In this document: positions 53,404 to 61,585 of the stretch, in pieces
How positions within the stretch are numbered: position 1 is the stretch's first letter
How the letters are laid out: each line of letters starts with the position of its first letter
NCBI RefSeq assembly: GCF_900104705.1
Contig: NZ_LT629734.1
Coordinates: forward strand, 2,294,001-2,358,000
Length of the DNA stretch: 64,000 nt
DNA from: Agrococcus carbonis
Lineage (GTDB): Bacteria > Actinomycetota > Actinomycetes > Actinomycetales > Microbacteriaceae
Direction: 5' to 3'
Program-made: the position numbers and the translations under genes
Notes under the pieces: generated by a model
Databases searched by the model: none
What the model saw: only the letters and a program-made list of their open reading frames with translations
What the model was told of the DNA's origin: nothing

Positions 53404-53424
53404 ACGATAGCGCGCCGATACCCT
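53404..53424. promoter_or_regulatory. Overlapping divergent leaderless promoters
   Basis: Minus strand: TATCGT (53409-53404) is 7 nt before the ATG at 53396. Plus strand: TACCCT (53419-53424) is 6 nt before ATG 53431. Both -10 boxes lie within 21 bp, so polymerases on the two promoters would exclude each other. Confidence 0.5.
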
Positions 53425-53430
53425 GGGAGC

Positions 53431-54696
53431 ATGCGCCCGGAGCCGTACGGCCACCCCGATCAGGCGCCCGTGCAGCCGCCGCTGCGGGTCGCGCTGGTGT
53501 CGATGCACACCTCCCCGGCCGACCGCCCCGGCAAGGGCGATGCGGGCGGCATGAACGTCGTGGTGCTCGAGAGCGCGATGGCGCTCGCCGCCCGCGGCAA
53601 CCTCGTCGACATCTTCACCCGCGCGGCGGGCGCACCGCGCACCGAGTCGCTCGCGCCGGGCGTGACGCTCTACGCGCTCGAGGCGGGCGGCGGCGTCGTG
53701 CGCAAGCACGAGCTGCCCAACCTCGCCGATGCCTTCGGCCAGCAGCTCGAGCGCGCCGCGTGGGCCGCCGACCAGCCGTACGACGTGCTCCACGCGCACT
53801 ACTGGCTCTCCGGCCTCGCGGCGCTGCCGGTCTCCCTCTCGCTCGGCATGCCGATCGTCCAGACGTTCCACACGCTCGCGCACGAGAAGAACCGCCGCAT
53901 CGGCGACGCCGACCGCGCCGAGCCCGAGCGCCGCCTGCTCACCGAGCGCTACCTGGCCGGCGAGGTGGATGCGATCGCGGCCGTCTCGCGCGCCGAGGTC
54001 GACATGCTGTGCGACGGCCTCGGGGCGGCGCCCGGACGCGTCTGGCTCGTGCCGCCGGCGGTCGACACGCTCCTGTTCCATCCCGAGCCGCTCGCGACGC
54101 GGGCCGACGTCCGCACCCGACTGGGCGTGCGCCCGGACGACGGTCTCATCGCGTGCGTCGGCCGCGTGCAGCCGCTCAAGGGCCAGGATCTCGCGGTGCG
54201 CATGCTCCAGCACCTGCCCGGCGCGGTCCTCGTGCTCGCCGGCGATGCCACCCCCGGCGACGAGCGCTACCTCGAGTCGCTGCACGACCTCGCGCGCGAC
54301 CTCGGCGTCGAGGGCCGCGTGCGGCACATCGGCAGCGTCGACCGCGAGGCGCTCGCGCAGCTGCTCGACGCCGCCGACGTCGTGGTGGTGCCGAGCCGTA
54401 CCGAGACGTTCGGCCTCGTGCCGCTCGAAGCCGCGGCAAGCGGCACGCCGGTCGTGGCGTCCCGCGTCGGCGGGCTCACCGAGTCGGTGCTCGACGGCGA
54501 GACCGGCATCCTGGTCGACGGCCGCGACCCCATGGACTGGGCGGATGCGGTGGGCTCGATCCTCGAGGACGTCGACCTGCAGGTCTCGCTCGGCCTCGCA
54601 GGACGGCGCGCCGCGACCCGCCGCGACTGGCAGGACGTCGCGCACGAGCTCGAGACGGTCTACCGCGCGACGATCGCCGCCCGCGCCACCCCGTAG
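53431..54696 (+). CDS. mshA: Family 4 glycosyltransferase, D-inositol-3-phosphate glycosyltransferase-like
   Basis: 421 aa. MSMHTSPADRPGKGDAGGMNVVV-like opening (residues ~18-40) is the MshA signature for UDP-GlcNAc:inositol-3-P transferases, the first step of mycothiol synthesis. GT-B features follow: VLHAHYWLSG, VQTFHTLAHEKN, ACVGRVQPLKGQD (~245), and the EX7E motif in SRTETFGLVPLEAAASGTPVV (~325). A sucrose-phosphate-synthase-like or other GT4 role is the alternative. Leaderless start by the TACCCT box. The repeat array follows directly after its stop. Confidence 0.83.
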   Translation: MRPEPYGHPDQAPVQPPLRVALVSMHTSPADRPGKGDAGGMNVVVLESAMALAARGNLVDIFTRAAGAPRTESLAPGVTLYALEAGGGVVRKHELPNLADAFGQQLERAAWAADQPYDVLHAHYWLSGLAALPVSLSLGMPIVQTFHTLAHEKNRRIGDADRAEPERRLLTERYLAGEVDAIAAVSRAEVDMLCDGLGAAPGRVWLVPPAVDTLLFHPEPLATRADVRTRLGVRPDDGLIACVGRVQPLKGQDLAVRMLQHLPGAVLVLAGDATPGDERYLESLHDLARDLGVEGRVRHIGSVDREALAQLLDAADVVVVPSRTETFGLVPLEAAASGTPVVASRVGGLTESVLDGETGILVDGRDPMDWADAVGSILEDVDLQVSLGLAGRRAATRRDWQDVAHELETVYRATIAARATP

Positions 54697-54713
54697 CGGC
54701 TGCCGACCCCTCC

Positions 54714-55322
54714 GGTTTCGTGACGGCAGCGGCCTGCGGCCGCGGCCTCCTCAACCTGCGGCGCTCGCCGCCCTGTCCGTCGGTCGAGGAGCGTGTCGCG
54801 GCGCCTCGCCCTGTCCGTCGGTCGAGGAGCGTGTCGCGGCGCCTCGCCCTGTCCGTCGGTCGAGGAGCGCGCCGGCGGAGCCGGCTCGCGTCACGAGACC
54901 AGAGGAGCGATCCGCTGGCGCCTGCGGTTTCGTGACGGCAGCGGCCTGCGGCCGCGGCCTCCTCAACCTACGGCGCGATCCGCTGGCGCCTGCGGTTTCG
55001 TGACGGCAGTGGCCTGCGGCCGCGGCCCCCTCAACCCACGGCGCTCGCCGCCCTGTCCGTCGGTCGAGGAGCGCGCCGGCGGAGCCGGCTCGCGTCACGA
55101 GACCAGAGGAGCGATCCGCTGGCGCCTGCGGTCTCGTGACGGCAGCGGCCTGCAGCCGCGGCCTCCTCAAGCTGCGGCGCTCGCCGCCCTGTCCGTCGGT
55201 CGAGGAGCGCGCCGGCGGAGCCGGCTCGCGTCACGAGACCAGAGGAGCGATCCGCTGGCCCCCGCGGTCTCGTGACGGCAGCGGCCTGCGGCCGCGGCCC
55301 CCTCAACCCACGGGGCTCGCCC
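54714..55322. repeat. 136-bp tandem array of REP-like composite units
   Basis: The motif GGT(T/C)TCGTGACGGCAG recurs at 54714, 54926, 54994, 55130 and 55266, i.e. at steps of 212, 68, 136 and 136 bp. The full unit is 136 bp: a 68-bp half starting with this motif and a half containing GGTCGAGGAGCGCGCCGG and ending CGCGTCACGAGACC, the reverse complement of the start. The first unit has a 38-bp segment (CTGTCCGTCGGTCGAGGAGC) repeated at 54773, 54811 and 54849, and 212 = 136 + 2x38. The one 68-bp step is a half-unit deletion. No gene lies in 54697-55464. Confidence 0.85.
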
Positions 55323-55357
55323 AGAATTCGGTGCTTTCCCGCCCCTGCGCCCCGCAC

Positions 55358-55376
55358 TACCCTCTGCCCAGGGCAG
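55358..55376 (+). promoter_or_regulatory. Candidate -10 and small hairpin upstream of the secreted protein gene
   Basis: TACCCT (55358-55363) without a clear -35, followed by CTGCCC-A-GGGCAG (55364-55376). About 90 nt of leader precede ATG 55465. Confidence 0.3.
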
Positions 55377-55464
55377 GGCCGCCGGCGCAGCCGGTTCTGT
55401 TGTGGATGTGTGGGTCACGAGGTGGACGCTGTCCGTCCGATTCCGTTCCTCGAAGGGCCCCACC

Positions 55465-56013
55465 ATGTTCAAGAAGCACGCCGCGGTGCTCGCCACCGCC
55501 CTCCTCGTCAGCGGTCTCGTCGCCGCCGGCGCAGCCCCCGCGAGCGCTCGCGTCCTCGATCGCTACAGCCTCGACTACTCCGAGAGCGGCACGGTGGAAG
55601 GCGGCTTCTGCGGCGCCGACATCGAGCCGACCTACACGTACGACCAGACGGGGACGGGCGTCGTCAGGACGCGCGGCGACGACATCGAGTGGTTCCACGA
55701 GCGGCTCCGCGTCGTCCAGACCTTCACCTACAACGGCCTCACCGTCACCGACATCCAGCCCAACACGCTCGCCAAGGACCACAAGATCGTCGTCAACGAC
55801 GACGGCACGCTGACGATCACGGTCCTGTTCACGGGCGGCGGCCGACTGCTCGACGACGACGGGCGGATCATCGCGAAGGGCAGCGGCCAGATCCGCATCC
55901 GCCTCGTCATCGACCCCGACGAGGAGGAGCCGATCAGCGAAGAGGTCGTCTTCGGGTCGACCGGCACGAACGACGACTACTGCGCGGCGATCCTCGACTA
56001 CTGGGGCGTCTGA
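55465..56013 (+). CDS. Secreted protein of unknown function
   Basis: 182 aa. A classical signal peptide: FKKHAAVLATALLVSGLVAAGAAPASA, cleavage expected after ASA near residue 28. The mature part is acidic and beta-rich (SLDYSESGTVEGGFCGADIEPTYTYDQTG; TITVLFTGGGRLLDDDGRIIAKGSGQI), with two cysteines (FCGAD and DDYCAAI) that could bond after export. No lipobox. ATG 55465 begins the signal peptide; GAAGGG is 9 nt before it. The G+C at codon ends is lower than in neighbours. No known family recognised. Confidence 0.75.
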   Translation: MFKKHAAVLATALLVSGLVAAGAAPASARVLDRYSLDYSESGTVEGGFCGADIEPTYTYDQTGTGVVRTRGDDIEWFHERLRVVQTFTYNGLTVTDIQPNTLAKDHKIVVNDDGTLTITVLFTGGGRLLDDDGRIIAKGSGQIRIRLVIDPDEEEPISEEVVFGSTGTNDDYCAAILDYWGV

Positions 56014-56026
56014 CCGACCCCACGCG

Positions 56027-56064
56027 CGAGGGAGGGGAGGCCCATCCGGACCTCCCCTCCCTCG
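56027..56064. terminator. Bidirectional terminator between convergent genes
   Basis: A perfect 14-bp stem (CGAGGGAGGGGAGG with CCTCCCCTCCCTCG) and a 10-nt loop, between the secreted protein stop (56013) and the pspA stop (56077). Confidence 0.8.
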
Positions 56065-56076
56065 ACGCGCCGTGAT

Positions 56077-56874
56077 CTAGCGGTCGACGACCTCGGCCTC
56101 GACGCTGCCGTCGCCGTGGTCGGCCGTGGCACCGTTGCCCGTGCCGAGCTGCCCCTGCGAGCCCGAGCCGCCGTGCTTGAGCGCCGCGAGCCGCGCCTCG
56201 ATCTCCGTCTGGCGGCCGACGTCCTCGAGCGCCTCGAACTGCGCGTCGAGCGTCGAGGCGGCGAGCTCCTGCTGGCCCATCACCTTCGCCTCCTCGCGGC
56301 GGATCTTCTCCTCGAAGCGGCCGATCTCGCTCGTGGGGTCGAGGATGTCGATCGACTTGACCGCGTCGTGCACCTGCGACTGCGCCTGAGCGACCTTCGC
56401 GCGCGCGATGAGCTGCGAGCGCTTGGCCTTGAGCTCGTCGAGCTTGCCCTTCATGGTCTCGAGGCCCGTCTTCAGGCGGTCGACGACCTCGTTCTGCGAC
56501 TGGATCGAGGGCTCGGCGGCGCGCGCCTCCGACTCCGACTGCATCTGCTTGCCGATCGCGACCTTCGCGAGGTTGTCGAACTTGTCGGCGTCGGGCTTGC
56601 CGGCGGCGCGCAGCTCCTCGGCGCGCTGCGACGCGGCGAGCGCCTTGCGGCCCCAGTCCTCAGCGGCCCGCACGTCCTCCTGGTAGTCCTGCTCCTGCAT
56701 CCGCAGGTTGCCGATGGTCTGCGCGATGGCCGCCTCGGCCTCGGCGATCGAGTTGGTGTAGTCGCGGACCATCTGGTCGAGCATCTTCTGCGGATCCTCG
56801 GCCTGGTCGAGCAGCGCGTTGATGTTGGCCTTCGCGAGCTGCGCGATGCGACCGAGGATGGACTGCTTGGACAT
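56077..56874 (-). CDS. pspA: PspA/IM30 family membrane-stress protein
   Basis: 265 aa. Almost entirely helical: SILGRIAQLAKANINALLDQAEDPQKMLDQMVRDY at the N-terminus (the amphipathic membrane-binding helix and the DPEK/L-type motif of the family), then long coiled-coil segments to residue ~225 and a Gly/Ser-rich tail. It oligomerises on damaged membranes. ATG 56874 has GGGAGGAA 6 nt upstream; the Ala-rich frame before it overlaps the TPM gene and is not used. It follows the TPM-domain gene by 169 nt on the same strand, probably one transcript. Confidence 0.9.
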   Translation of the reverse strand: MSKQSILGRIAQLAKANINALLDQAEDPQKMLDQMVRDYTNSIAEAEAAIAQTIGNLRMQEQDYQEDVRAAEDWGRKALAASQRAEELRAAGKPDADKFDNLAKVAIGKQMQSESEARAAEPSIQSQNEVVDRLKTGLETMKGKLDELKAKRSQLIARAKVAQAQSQVHDAVKSIDILDPTSEIGRFEEKIRREEAKVMGQQELAASTLDAQFEALEDVGRQTEIEARLAALKHGGSGSQGQLGTGNGATADHGDGSVEAEVVDR

Positions 56875-57043
56875 GGTGTTCCTCCCTGCGAGTGCCGCGG
56901 GCTGCGGCTGATGGGTCGATCTCTGGCTGGTGGTCGGTGGTCGATTGGTCGTGGGTCGGATGCGTCGTGGTCGGATGCGTGGTGGTCGCCGGTGCGCTGG
57001 TGCGGTGGCGGGGCGGTCGCGGGCGCTCCGCGGCGGCTGGGCG

Positions 57044-59161
57044 CTAGTCGCCGAAGCTCCCGCCTCCGCCGCCGAAGCCGCCGCCTCCGCCGCCGAAGCC
57101 GCCGCCGAAGAAGCCGCCGCCCCCACCGCCGAAGGAGCCGCCGCCGCCGGAGAAGAGGTCGCCGAGGCCGCCGCCGCCGCCGCCTCCGCCGCCGCCGCCG
57201 AACGGGTCGGTGAAGCCGCCGCTGTGGCCGCCCCGGCTCGCGTCGTTCATGATGTCGCCGAGGATGTAGCCGAGCAGGCCGCCGGTGAGCATGTCCTGCC
57301 CGCGGCCGCCGCCTCCCCAGCCGCCCTGGCGGTAGTAGGGGTTGCGGGCCTGGCCGCCCCAGCCGACGACGTCGCCCGACGCATCCTGCATCGCCTGCTC
57401 GGCGTGCTGGGAGGACGACTGCGCGTACTGCATCGCCGCCTGCGGGTCGGCCTGCTGCAAGCGCAGCGCCTGCGCGAGCTCCTGCTGGGCCGTCGCGAGC
57501 AGCTGTCGCGCGTGCGGCCCGACGCCGATGCGGCGCGTGGCGATGTAGTCCTCGGCGCGGTCGACGTTGGCGCGCGCGGAGGCGATCCAGCGGCCGAGGT
57601 CGGCCTGCATGCGCTGCGCCTGCATGCCCGCCTGGCGCGCGTGGCCGGTGGCCTCATCGAGCCGCTGGTTGGCGCGCTGCAGGTTGGCGAGCACGCTCAG
57701 CGTGTCGGTCGGGCGTCGCTGCGCGGCGGCGACCTGCTCCTCGACGTGCGCGATGAGCGGCGCGAGGTCGGTCGTCTGCGTGCTGCGGAGCGTCTTCGCC
57801 GCTGCGATGTCGCCGAGCGAGTCCTGCACGAGGTCGTGCAGCTGCTGGGCGGAGGTCGAGAGGTCGCCCTCCGCGCGCTCGACGGCCGCGAGCAGGCCCG
57901 AGGCCTGCGCGAGCGCGGCCTCGGCGGCGTGCACCGCGAGCGCCGCGTCGGCGCCGTTCGAGGCCTGCACCGCGGCGCGGCCCGCCGCGATCGACTGGTC
58001 GATGTTGGGCAGCTGCCGCTCGGCGCCGGCGATGTTCTCGCGCACCGGGTCGATCGAGGCGCCCGCGTGCACGTCGTCGAGCCGGTCGAGGATCCGCTTC
58101 GCATTCGCGATCCGCCCGTCGAGCGCCGCCCGCGACTGCGCGACCGACTCGAGCACCTGCGGGGCGTTCCGCTCGAGGTCGCGCAACTGCTCGAACGACG
58201 TCGCGTGGCTCGCGAGCTCGTTGCCGGCGCCCTCGGCGATCTGCAGGATGCGACTCGACCAGTCGTGCACCTCCTGATCGGTGTCGGGGAACGCGTCGTC
58301 GAGCTGCTGCTGCAGGCCGAACGCCTCGGCGAGGCCCCGCTTCGCCTTGTCGAGCGCCTCGCGGTACGGGCGCACCGCATCCTCGCCGAACTGCGCGCCC
58401 GCGAACGCGAGCTCCTGCTCGCTCTGCTGCACCGTGTCGTCGAGTTGCACGAGCGCGATGTCGGCGCGCTGGCGCAGCTCCTCGAGGCTCAGCTGCTGCT
58501 GCTTCTGCTGCGCCTGCACGCTCTTGCGGCGGCGGTTCGCGCGCATCCCGCGGGTGACGGCCCACGCGCCGCCGCCGACGACCGCCGCGCCGCCCACGAG
58601 CGCGACGACCGGCCACACGGCCGAGCCGTCGACGTTGACCTCGGTGCCGCCATCGCCGCCGACGCCACCGGCCTCGACGGCGTCGCCCACCGCATCCGCC
58701 ATCGCCATCACGCCGCCGGCGACGTCGCCGTTGTTGAGCGCGGGCACGAGCGACCGCTGCGCGAGCTGGTCGACCTCGGTGCCCGAGAGCGGGTAGCCGC
58801 TCGCGACGGCGCGGCCCCACTGGCCGTCCTGCATCGCGATCGTGATGAGCAGCGCGTCCTGCGGCAGGCCTGAAGCCTCGGCGCTCTGCACGGCCCAGTC
58901 GCCGCGGTCGACACCGTCGAACGAGTCGACCACGACTGCGTACACGTCGGCGTCGGAGGCGGCGTTGTGCTCCTCGAGGTGCGCGTTGACCTCGGCCACG
59001 TCGCTCGCGAAGTCGCCGGTCGCGTCGACGAACGCGTCGCCGCCGAGGTCGACGGGGTCCTCGAGCCCGAGGCCTGGGGCGAGCGCGCCTGCCGAGAGCC
59101 CGAGCATGGCGGCCGCGCCCAGGGCGGCAACGACCAGCGGGCGGACGATCCGGACGTGCAT
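57044..59161 (-). CDS. TPM-domain membrane protein with coiled-coil and Gly-rich tail
   Basis: 705 aa. Signal/anchor peptide at residues 1-30 (VVAALGAAAMLGLSAGALA), a TPM (toast-rack) domain at ~35-165 (VDATGDFASDVAEVNAHLEEHN; DWAVQSAEASGLPQDALLITIAMQDGQWGRAV), one membrane span at ~180-205 (VWPVVALVGGAAVVGGGAWAV), a long helical part to ~570 rich in Gln, and a tail of nearly pure Gly/Phe/Ser (~630-705) with short GGGGG runs. TPM proteins are linked to PspA-type envelope stress in actinobacteria, as the following gene suggests. ATG 59161 with GAGGGAG upstream. Confidence 0.85.
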   Translation of the reverse strand: MHVRIVRPLVVAALGAAAMLGLSAGALAPGLGLEDPVDLGGDAFVDATGDFASDVAEVNAHLEEHNAASDADVYAVVVDSFDGVDRGDWAVQSAEASGLPQDALLITIAMQDGQWGRAVASGYPLSGTEVDQLAQRSLVPALNNGDVAGGVMAMADAVGDAVEAGGVGGDGGTEVNVDGSAVWPVVALVGGAAVVGGGAWAVTRGMRANRRRKSVQAQQKQQQLSLEELRQRADIALVQLDDTVQQSEQELAFAGAQFGEDAVRPYREALDKAKRGLAEAFGLQQQLDDAFPDTDQEVHDWSSRILQIAEGAGNELASHATSFEQLRDLERNAPQVLESVAQSRAALDGRIANAKRILDRLDDVHAGASIDPVRENIAGAERQLPNIDQSIAAGRAAVQASNGADAALAVHAAEAALAQASGLLAAVERAEGDLSTSAQQLHDLVQDSLGDIAAAKTLRSTQTTDLAPLIAHVEEQVAAAQRRPTDTLSVLANLQRANQRLDEATGHARQAGMQAQRMQADLGRWIASARANVDRAEDYIATRRIGVGPHARQLLATAQQELAQALRLQQADPQAAMQYAQSSSQHAEQAMQDASGDVVGWGGQARNPYYRQGGWGGGGRGQDMLTGGLLGYILGDIMNDASRGGHSGGFTDPFGGGGGGGGGGGLGDLFSGGGGSFGGGGGGFFGGGFGGGGGGFGGGGGSFGD

Positions 59162-59262
59162 CTGCGCTCCCTCGTGCCGGCGTCGGAACGTGCCGGCGTG
59201 CGGTGAGTCTAGCCAGCGCAAGTAGCCGGCAGCCTGGGGGATGGCCCCCGCATCCGCCGCTC

Positions 59263-60000
59263 TCAGCGAACGCCGCCGGGCTCGCCGACGACCCCGCGCG
59301 CCTGCCCGTCGAGCTCGACGAGCAGCAGCGGCGCCTCGCTGCTCTCGCCGCCGACGCCGCAGTCGACCGGCGGGGCGTCGTCGAGCACGAACGTCCCGAG
59401 GCGGACGAGGCCGCCGGCACCGGATGCCTGGCTGCGCGTGCCGCTGTCGTCGAACGCCGCGACCTCGGGCGCTGAGACGATCGCGCCGTCGGCGGCGACG
59501 TGCGCGATCGCGACCCCGAGCACCACGACCTCGCCGCCCGAGGCGGGCAGCTCGAACGCGATGTCGACGCGGCCGTCGCCCGGGTCGTCGGCGAACGTCG
59601 CCCGGATGCCGGTCTCGGCCAGCAGCGAGGGGTAGCGGCACGCCGCGGCGAGGTCGGTGTCGGATGCGGCGGGGGCCTCCCCGGCCTCCGTCGCGCCCGC
59701 GTCCCCCGGCTCGGTCGCGCCGCCGGCCGACTCCTCGCCCGAGCCGTCCGCGCCGGCGTCCGACTCCGGCGCGGCCGCGTCCATCGGTGAGCCCACCTCG
59801 CTCGCGGGCCGCAGCGGCGAGAGCCCCGGCGTGACGAAGGGCGCGACGATCAGCACCGCGGCCGCGGTCGCCGCCGACGACAGCGCGATGGTCTTCGGCC
59901 GCCGGCGCCGCTTGGCGCTCGCGACGATCGCGTCGGCGTCGAGCCGGGCACCCGGACCCGGCACCTCCTGGAGGCGCCGCCGCAGCTCGTCGTCGCTCAC
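59263..60000 (-). CDS. Membrane-anchored partner of the ECF sigma factor (putative anti-sigma)
   Basis: 245 aa, GTG start overlapping the sigma-factor stop (GTGA). Short cytoplasmic N-terminus (DDELRRRLQEVPGPGARLDADAIVASAKRRRR), one span at ~40-58 (TIALSSAATAAAVLIVAPFV), an acidic linker (~75-110, Glu/Asp/Gly/Ala-rich) and an outside domain with two cysteines (ACRYPSLLAETG; VDCGVGGESS). No zinc HxxxCxxC motif. Position and topology suggest regulation of the sigma factor, but this is inferred from context. Confidence 0.72.
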   Translation of the reverse strand: MSDDELRRRLQEVPGPGARLDADAIVASAKRRRRPKTIALSSAATAAAVLIVAPFVTPGLSPLRPASEVGSPMDAAAPESDAGADGSGEESAGGATEPGDAGATEAGEAPAASDTDLAAACRYPSLLAETGIRATFADDPGDGRVDIAFELPASGGEVVVLGVAIAHVAADGAIVSAPEVAAFDDSGTRSQASGAGGLVRLGTFVLDDAPPVDCGVGGESSEAPLLLVELDGQARGVVGEPGGVR

Positions 60001-60536
60001 AGCCCGCCCCCGATCGTCTGGCCGTCGGCGCGGCGATCCCGATCGCGCTCCCGCTCGAGCATCCCGCGCAGCTTGCCGAGCGCATCCGAGAGGTACCGCT
60101 TGACGGCGCCGGGGGAGATGCCGAGCTCGGCGGCGACCTGCTCGACGGTGCGGTCCTCGTCGTAGCGCAGCACGATGCACGCGCGCTCGCGGGGGCTGAG
60201 GCGCTGCAGCCGCGCGGCCATGTCGAGCCGCTCGCCCGTGAGGGTCGAGCCCGAGTCGACGCGCTCGCGCTCGCCCACGAGCGGGGCGATGCGCCGCCAG
60301 CGCTGCCCGCGGCGGGCGCGGTCGAGGAAGCGGTTCGCGATCGCGCGCCGCACGTACGCCTCGGCCTGCTCGACCTCGAAGCCGTTGCGCAGCCTGCCGA
60401 ACGTCGCGGTCAGGGCATCCTGCACCATGTCGCGCGCCTCCTCCTCGTCGCCGGTCAGGAGCATCGCGTACCGCACGAGCGCGTCGCCGCGCTCGGCGAC
60501 CAGCTCGGCCACCACCAGCTCCCACCTGGCTGCCAC
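59997..60536 (-). CDS. ECF RNA polymerase sigma factor, SigE family
   Basis: 179 aa. Region 2: LVRYAMLLTGDEEEARDMVQDALTATFGRL (residues ~20-49); region 4: SPRERACIVLRYDEDRTVEQVAAELGISPGAVKRYLSDALGKLR (~113-156), with AVKR in the recognition helix. The YAMLLTGD..EA.D.VQ.AL pattern is typical of the actinobacterial SigE (ECF41/SigE-like) group. GTG 60536 has GGAGGAG 7 nt upstream. Co-transcribed with the membrane-anchored protein after it; its target may include the TPM-pspA unit. Confidence 0.9.
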   Translation of the reverse strand: MAARWELVVAELVAERGDALVRYAMLLTGDEEEARDMVQDALTATFGRLRNGFEVEQAEAYVRRAIANRFLDRARRGQRWRRIAPLVGERERVDSGSTLTGERLDMAARLQRLSPRERACIVLRYDEDRTVEQVAAELGISPGAVKRYLSDALGKLRGMLERERDRDRRADGQTIGGGL

Positions 60537-60587
60537 GCGATGCTCCTCCTGCCCTCTACGACGAACGACCGCGGTCGGGGGTTGGGG

Positions 60588-61250
60588 TCAGCCCGCCACT
60601 CGGGCGTCGGCGTCGGCCGCGCGCATCCGCGCCGCGAGCGACGGGTTGGATGCGTCGAGGTGCGCGAGCACCTCGGCCCGCGTCTCCTCCGACTTGTTCT
60701 GGCTCATCTTCGACTTCGCGTCGAAGCCGCGCACGGTGAGGCGCAGGCCCACGGTGCCCATCGCCATCCCGCGGTTGCCGTCGTCGTCGAGGTCGAGCCG
60801 CACGCCGTGCTCGGGCGCGTAGCGCGACTCGAAGTGCTCGACGAGGCGCCGCAGCGTCTCGAGGTTGGCCTGCGCGTCGAGCAGCTCGACCTCGCACGTG
60901 AGGTTGGCCTGCTCGAAGTTCCACGTCGGCACCTGACCGCGGTCGTTGCCGACGTACCAGCTGGGCGAGATGTAGCCGTGGTCGCCCGCGACGATCACCA
61001 GCAGCGTGTGCGGCGCGCCGTCCTCGCGCGGCTGCAGCAGCCCGTGCAGCCGCGCGTCGGCGCGCCCGAGGTGCGTCTCGAGCACGATGCGCTCGTCGTC
61101 GCCGCCGGGATCCTCGGGCGCGAGCAGCACCGGCGAGGGCGAGGCGACGGGGCCGGATGCGGGGTGCGACACGAGCTGCGCCCACGGCGCGCGCTCGAGC
61201 ATCTCGCGCACCGCTTCGGCGCCGATGCGATAGAGCGGGTTCGGCTGCAT
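60588..61250 (-). CDS. PaiB-like FMN-binding protein
   Basis: 220 aa. The split-barrel flavin-binding fold shows ERAPWAQLVSHPASGPVASPSPVLL, ETHLGRADARLHGLLQ, LLVIVAGDHGYISPSWYVGND (residues ~85-105) and VPTWNFEQANLTCEVELLD, which match PaiB-type 'FMN-binding negative transcriptional regulators'. The B. subtilis member affects sporulation and protease genes; biochemical role is unclear. ATG 61250 has GGGAGGATGAGG upstream; the upstream frame is low-complexity Arg/Ala. Confidence 0.87.
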   Translation of the reverse strand: MQPNPLYRIGAEAVREMLERAPWAQLVSHPASGPVASPSPVLLAPEDPGGDDERIVLETHLGRADARLHGLLQPREDGAPHTLLVIVAGDHGYISPSWYVGNDRGQVPTWNFEQANLTCEVELLDAQANLETLRRLVEHFESRYAPEHGVRLDLDDDGNRGMAMGTVGLRLTVRGFDAKSKMSQNKSEETRAEVLAHLDASNPSLAARMRAADADARVAG

Positions 61251-61585
61251 GGCCTCATCCTCCCCGACAACTCGCCGCCGCGGGGGACATCCGCCCCTCC
61301 CGCGCGCCGCGCCGTGCCGTGCGCCCGCTCCGCGCCGCGCGGCTGCCCGCACCTCGCCGCGCGGGGCGCCGCGCGCCTACCCCTCGCGCCGCCCCGCGCC
61401 GCGCGGCCTCGCGGTGCGCGCCTCCGCCCCGCGCCGCGCGCGCCGCCAGGAGTTGCGGCGAGTCGTGCATCGGCGGCGCGTATCGGCGCAACTCGCCGCA
61501 ACTCCGCGGGACGGCGGGTGCGACGCTGTCCACAGCGACGGCCGAGCGACGAGCGCGAGCCGTGCGCAGCCCGCATCCTGCGCCC
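61251..61585. other. 335-nt gene-free gap, very GC-rich, with a perfect inverted repeat
   Basis: 61262-61440 is a monotonous CGCGCC-rich stretch without stop-free frames of coding type. The only structure is the inverted repeat described at 61449-61505. Confidence 0.6.
61449..61505. repeat. Inverted repeat upstream of the DUF559-type gene
   Basis: GGAGTTGCGGCGAGT (61449-61463) and ACTCGCCGCAACTCC (61491-61505) are perfect 15-nt reverse complements, 27 nt apart. The GTTGCGGCG core recurs in the hairpin after the gene. Confidence 0.75.

Noticed and set aside
54714-55322. CRISPR array
   Set aside because: Repeats are 136 bp with no unique spacers between them, and no cas genes are present.
55136-55813. 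Open frames reading from the repeat array into the secreted protein region
   Set aside because: Composed of repeat translation; the signal-peptide start at 55465 in another frame is far better supported.
57044-57240. Gly-rich segment as non-coding repeat
   Set aside because: It is the in-frame C-terminal tail of the TPM protein, ending at a proper stop codon.
61262-61440. Arg/Ala-rich frames on both strands before the DUF559-type gene
   Set aside because: Low-complexity translation of CGCGCC-rich DNA without start signals.
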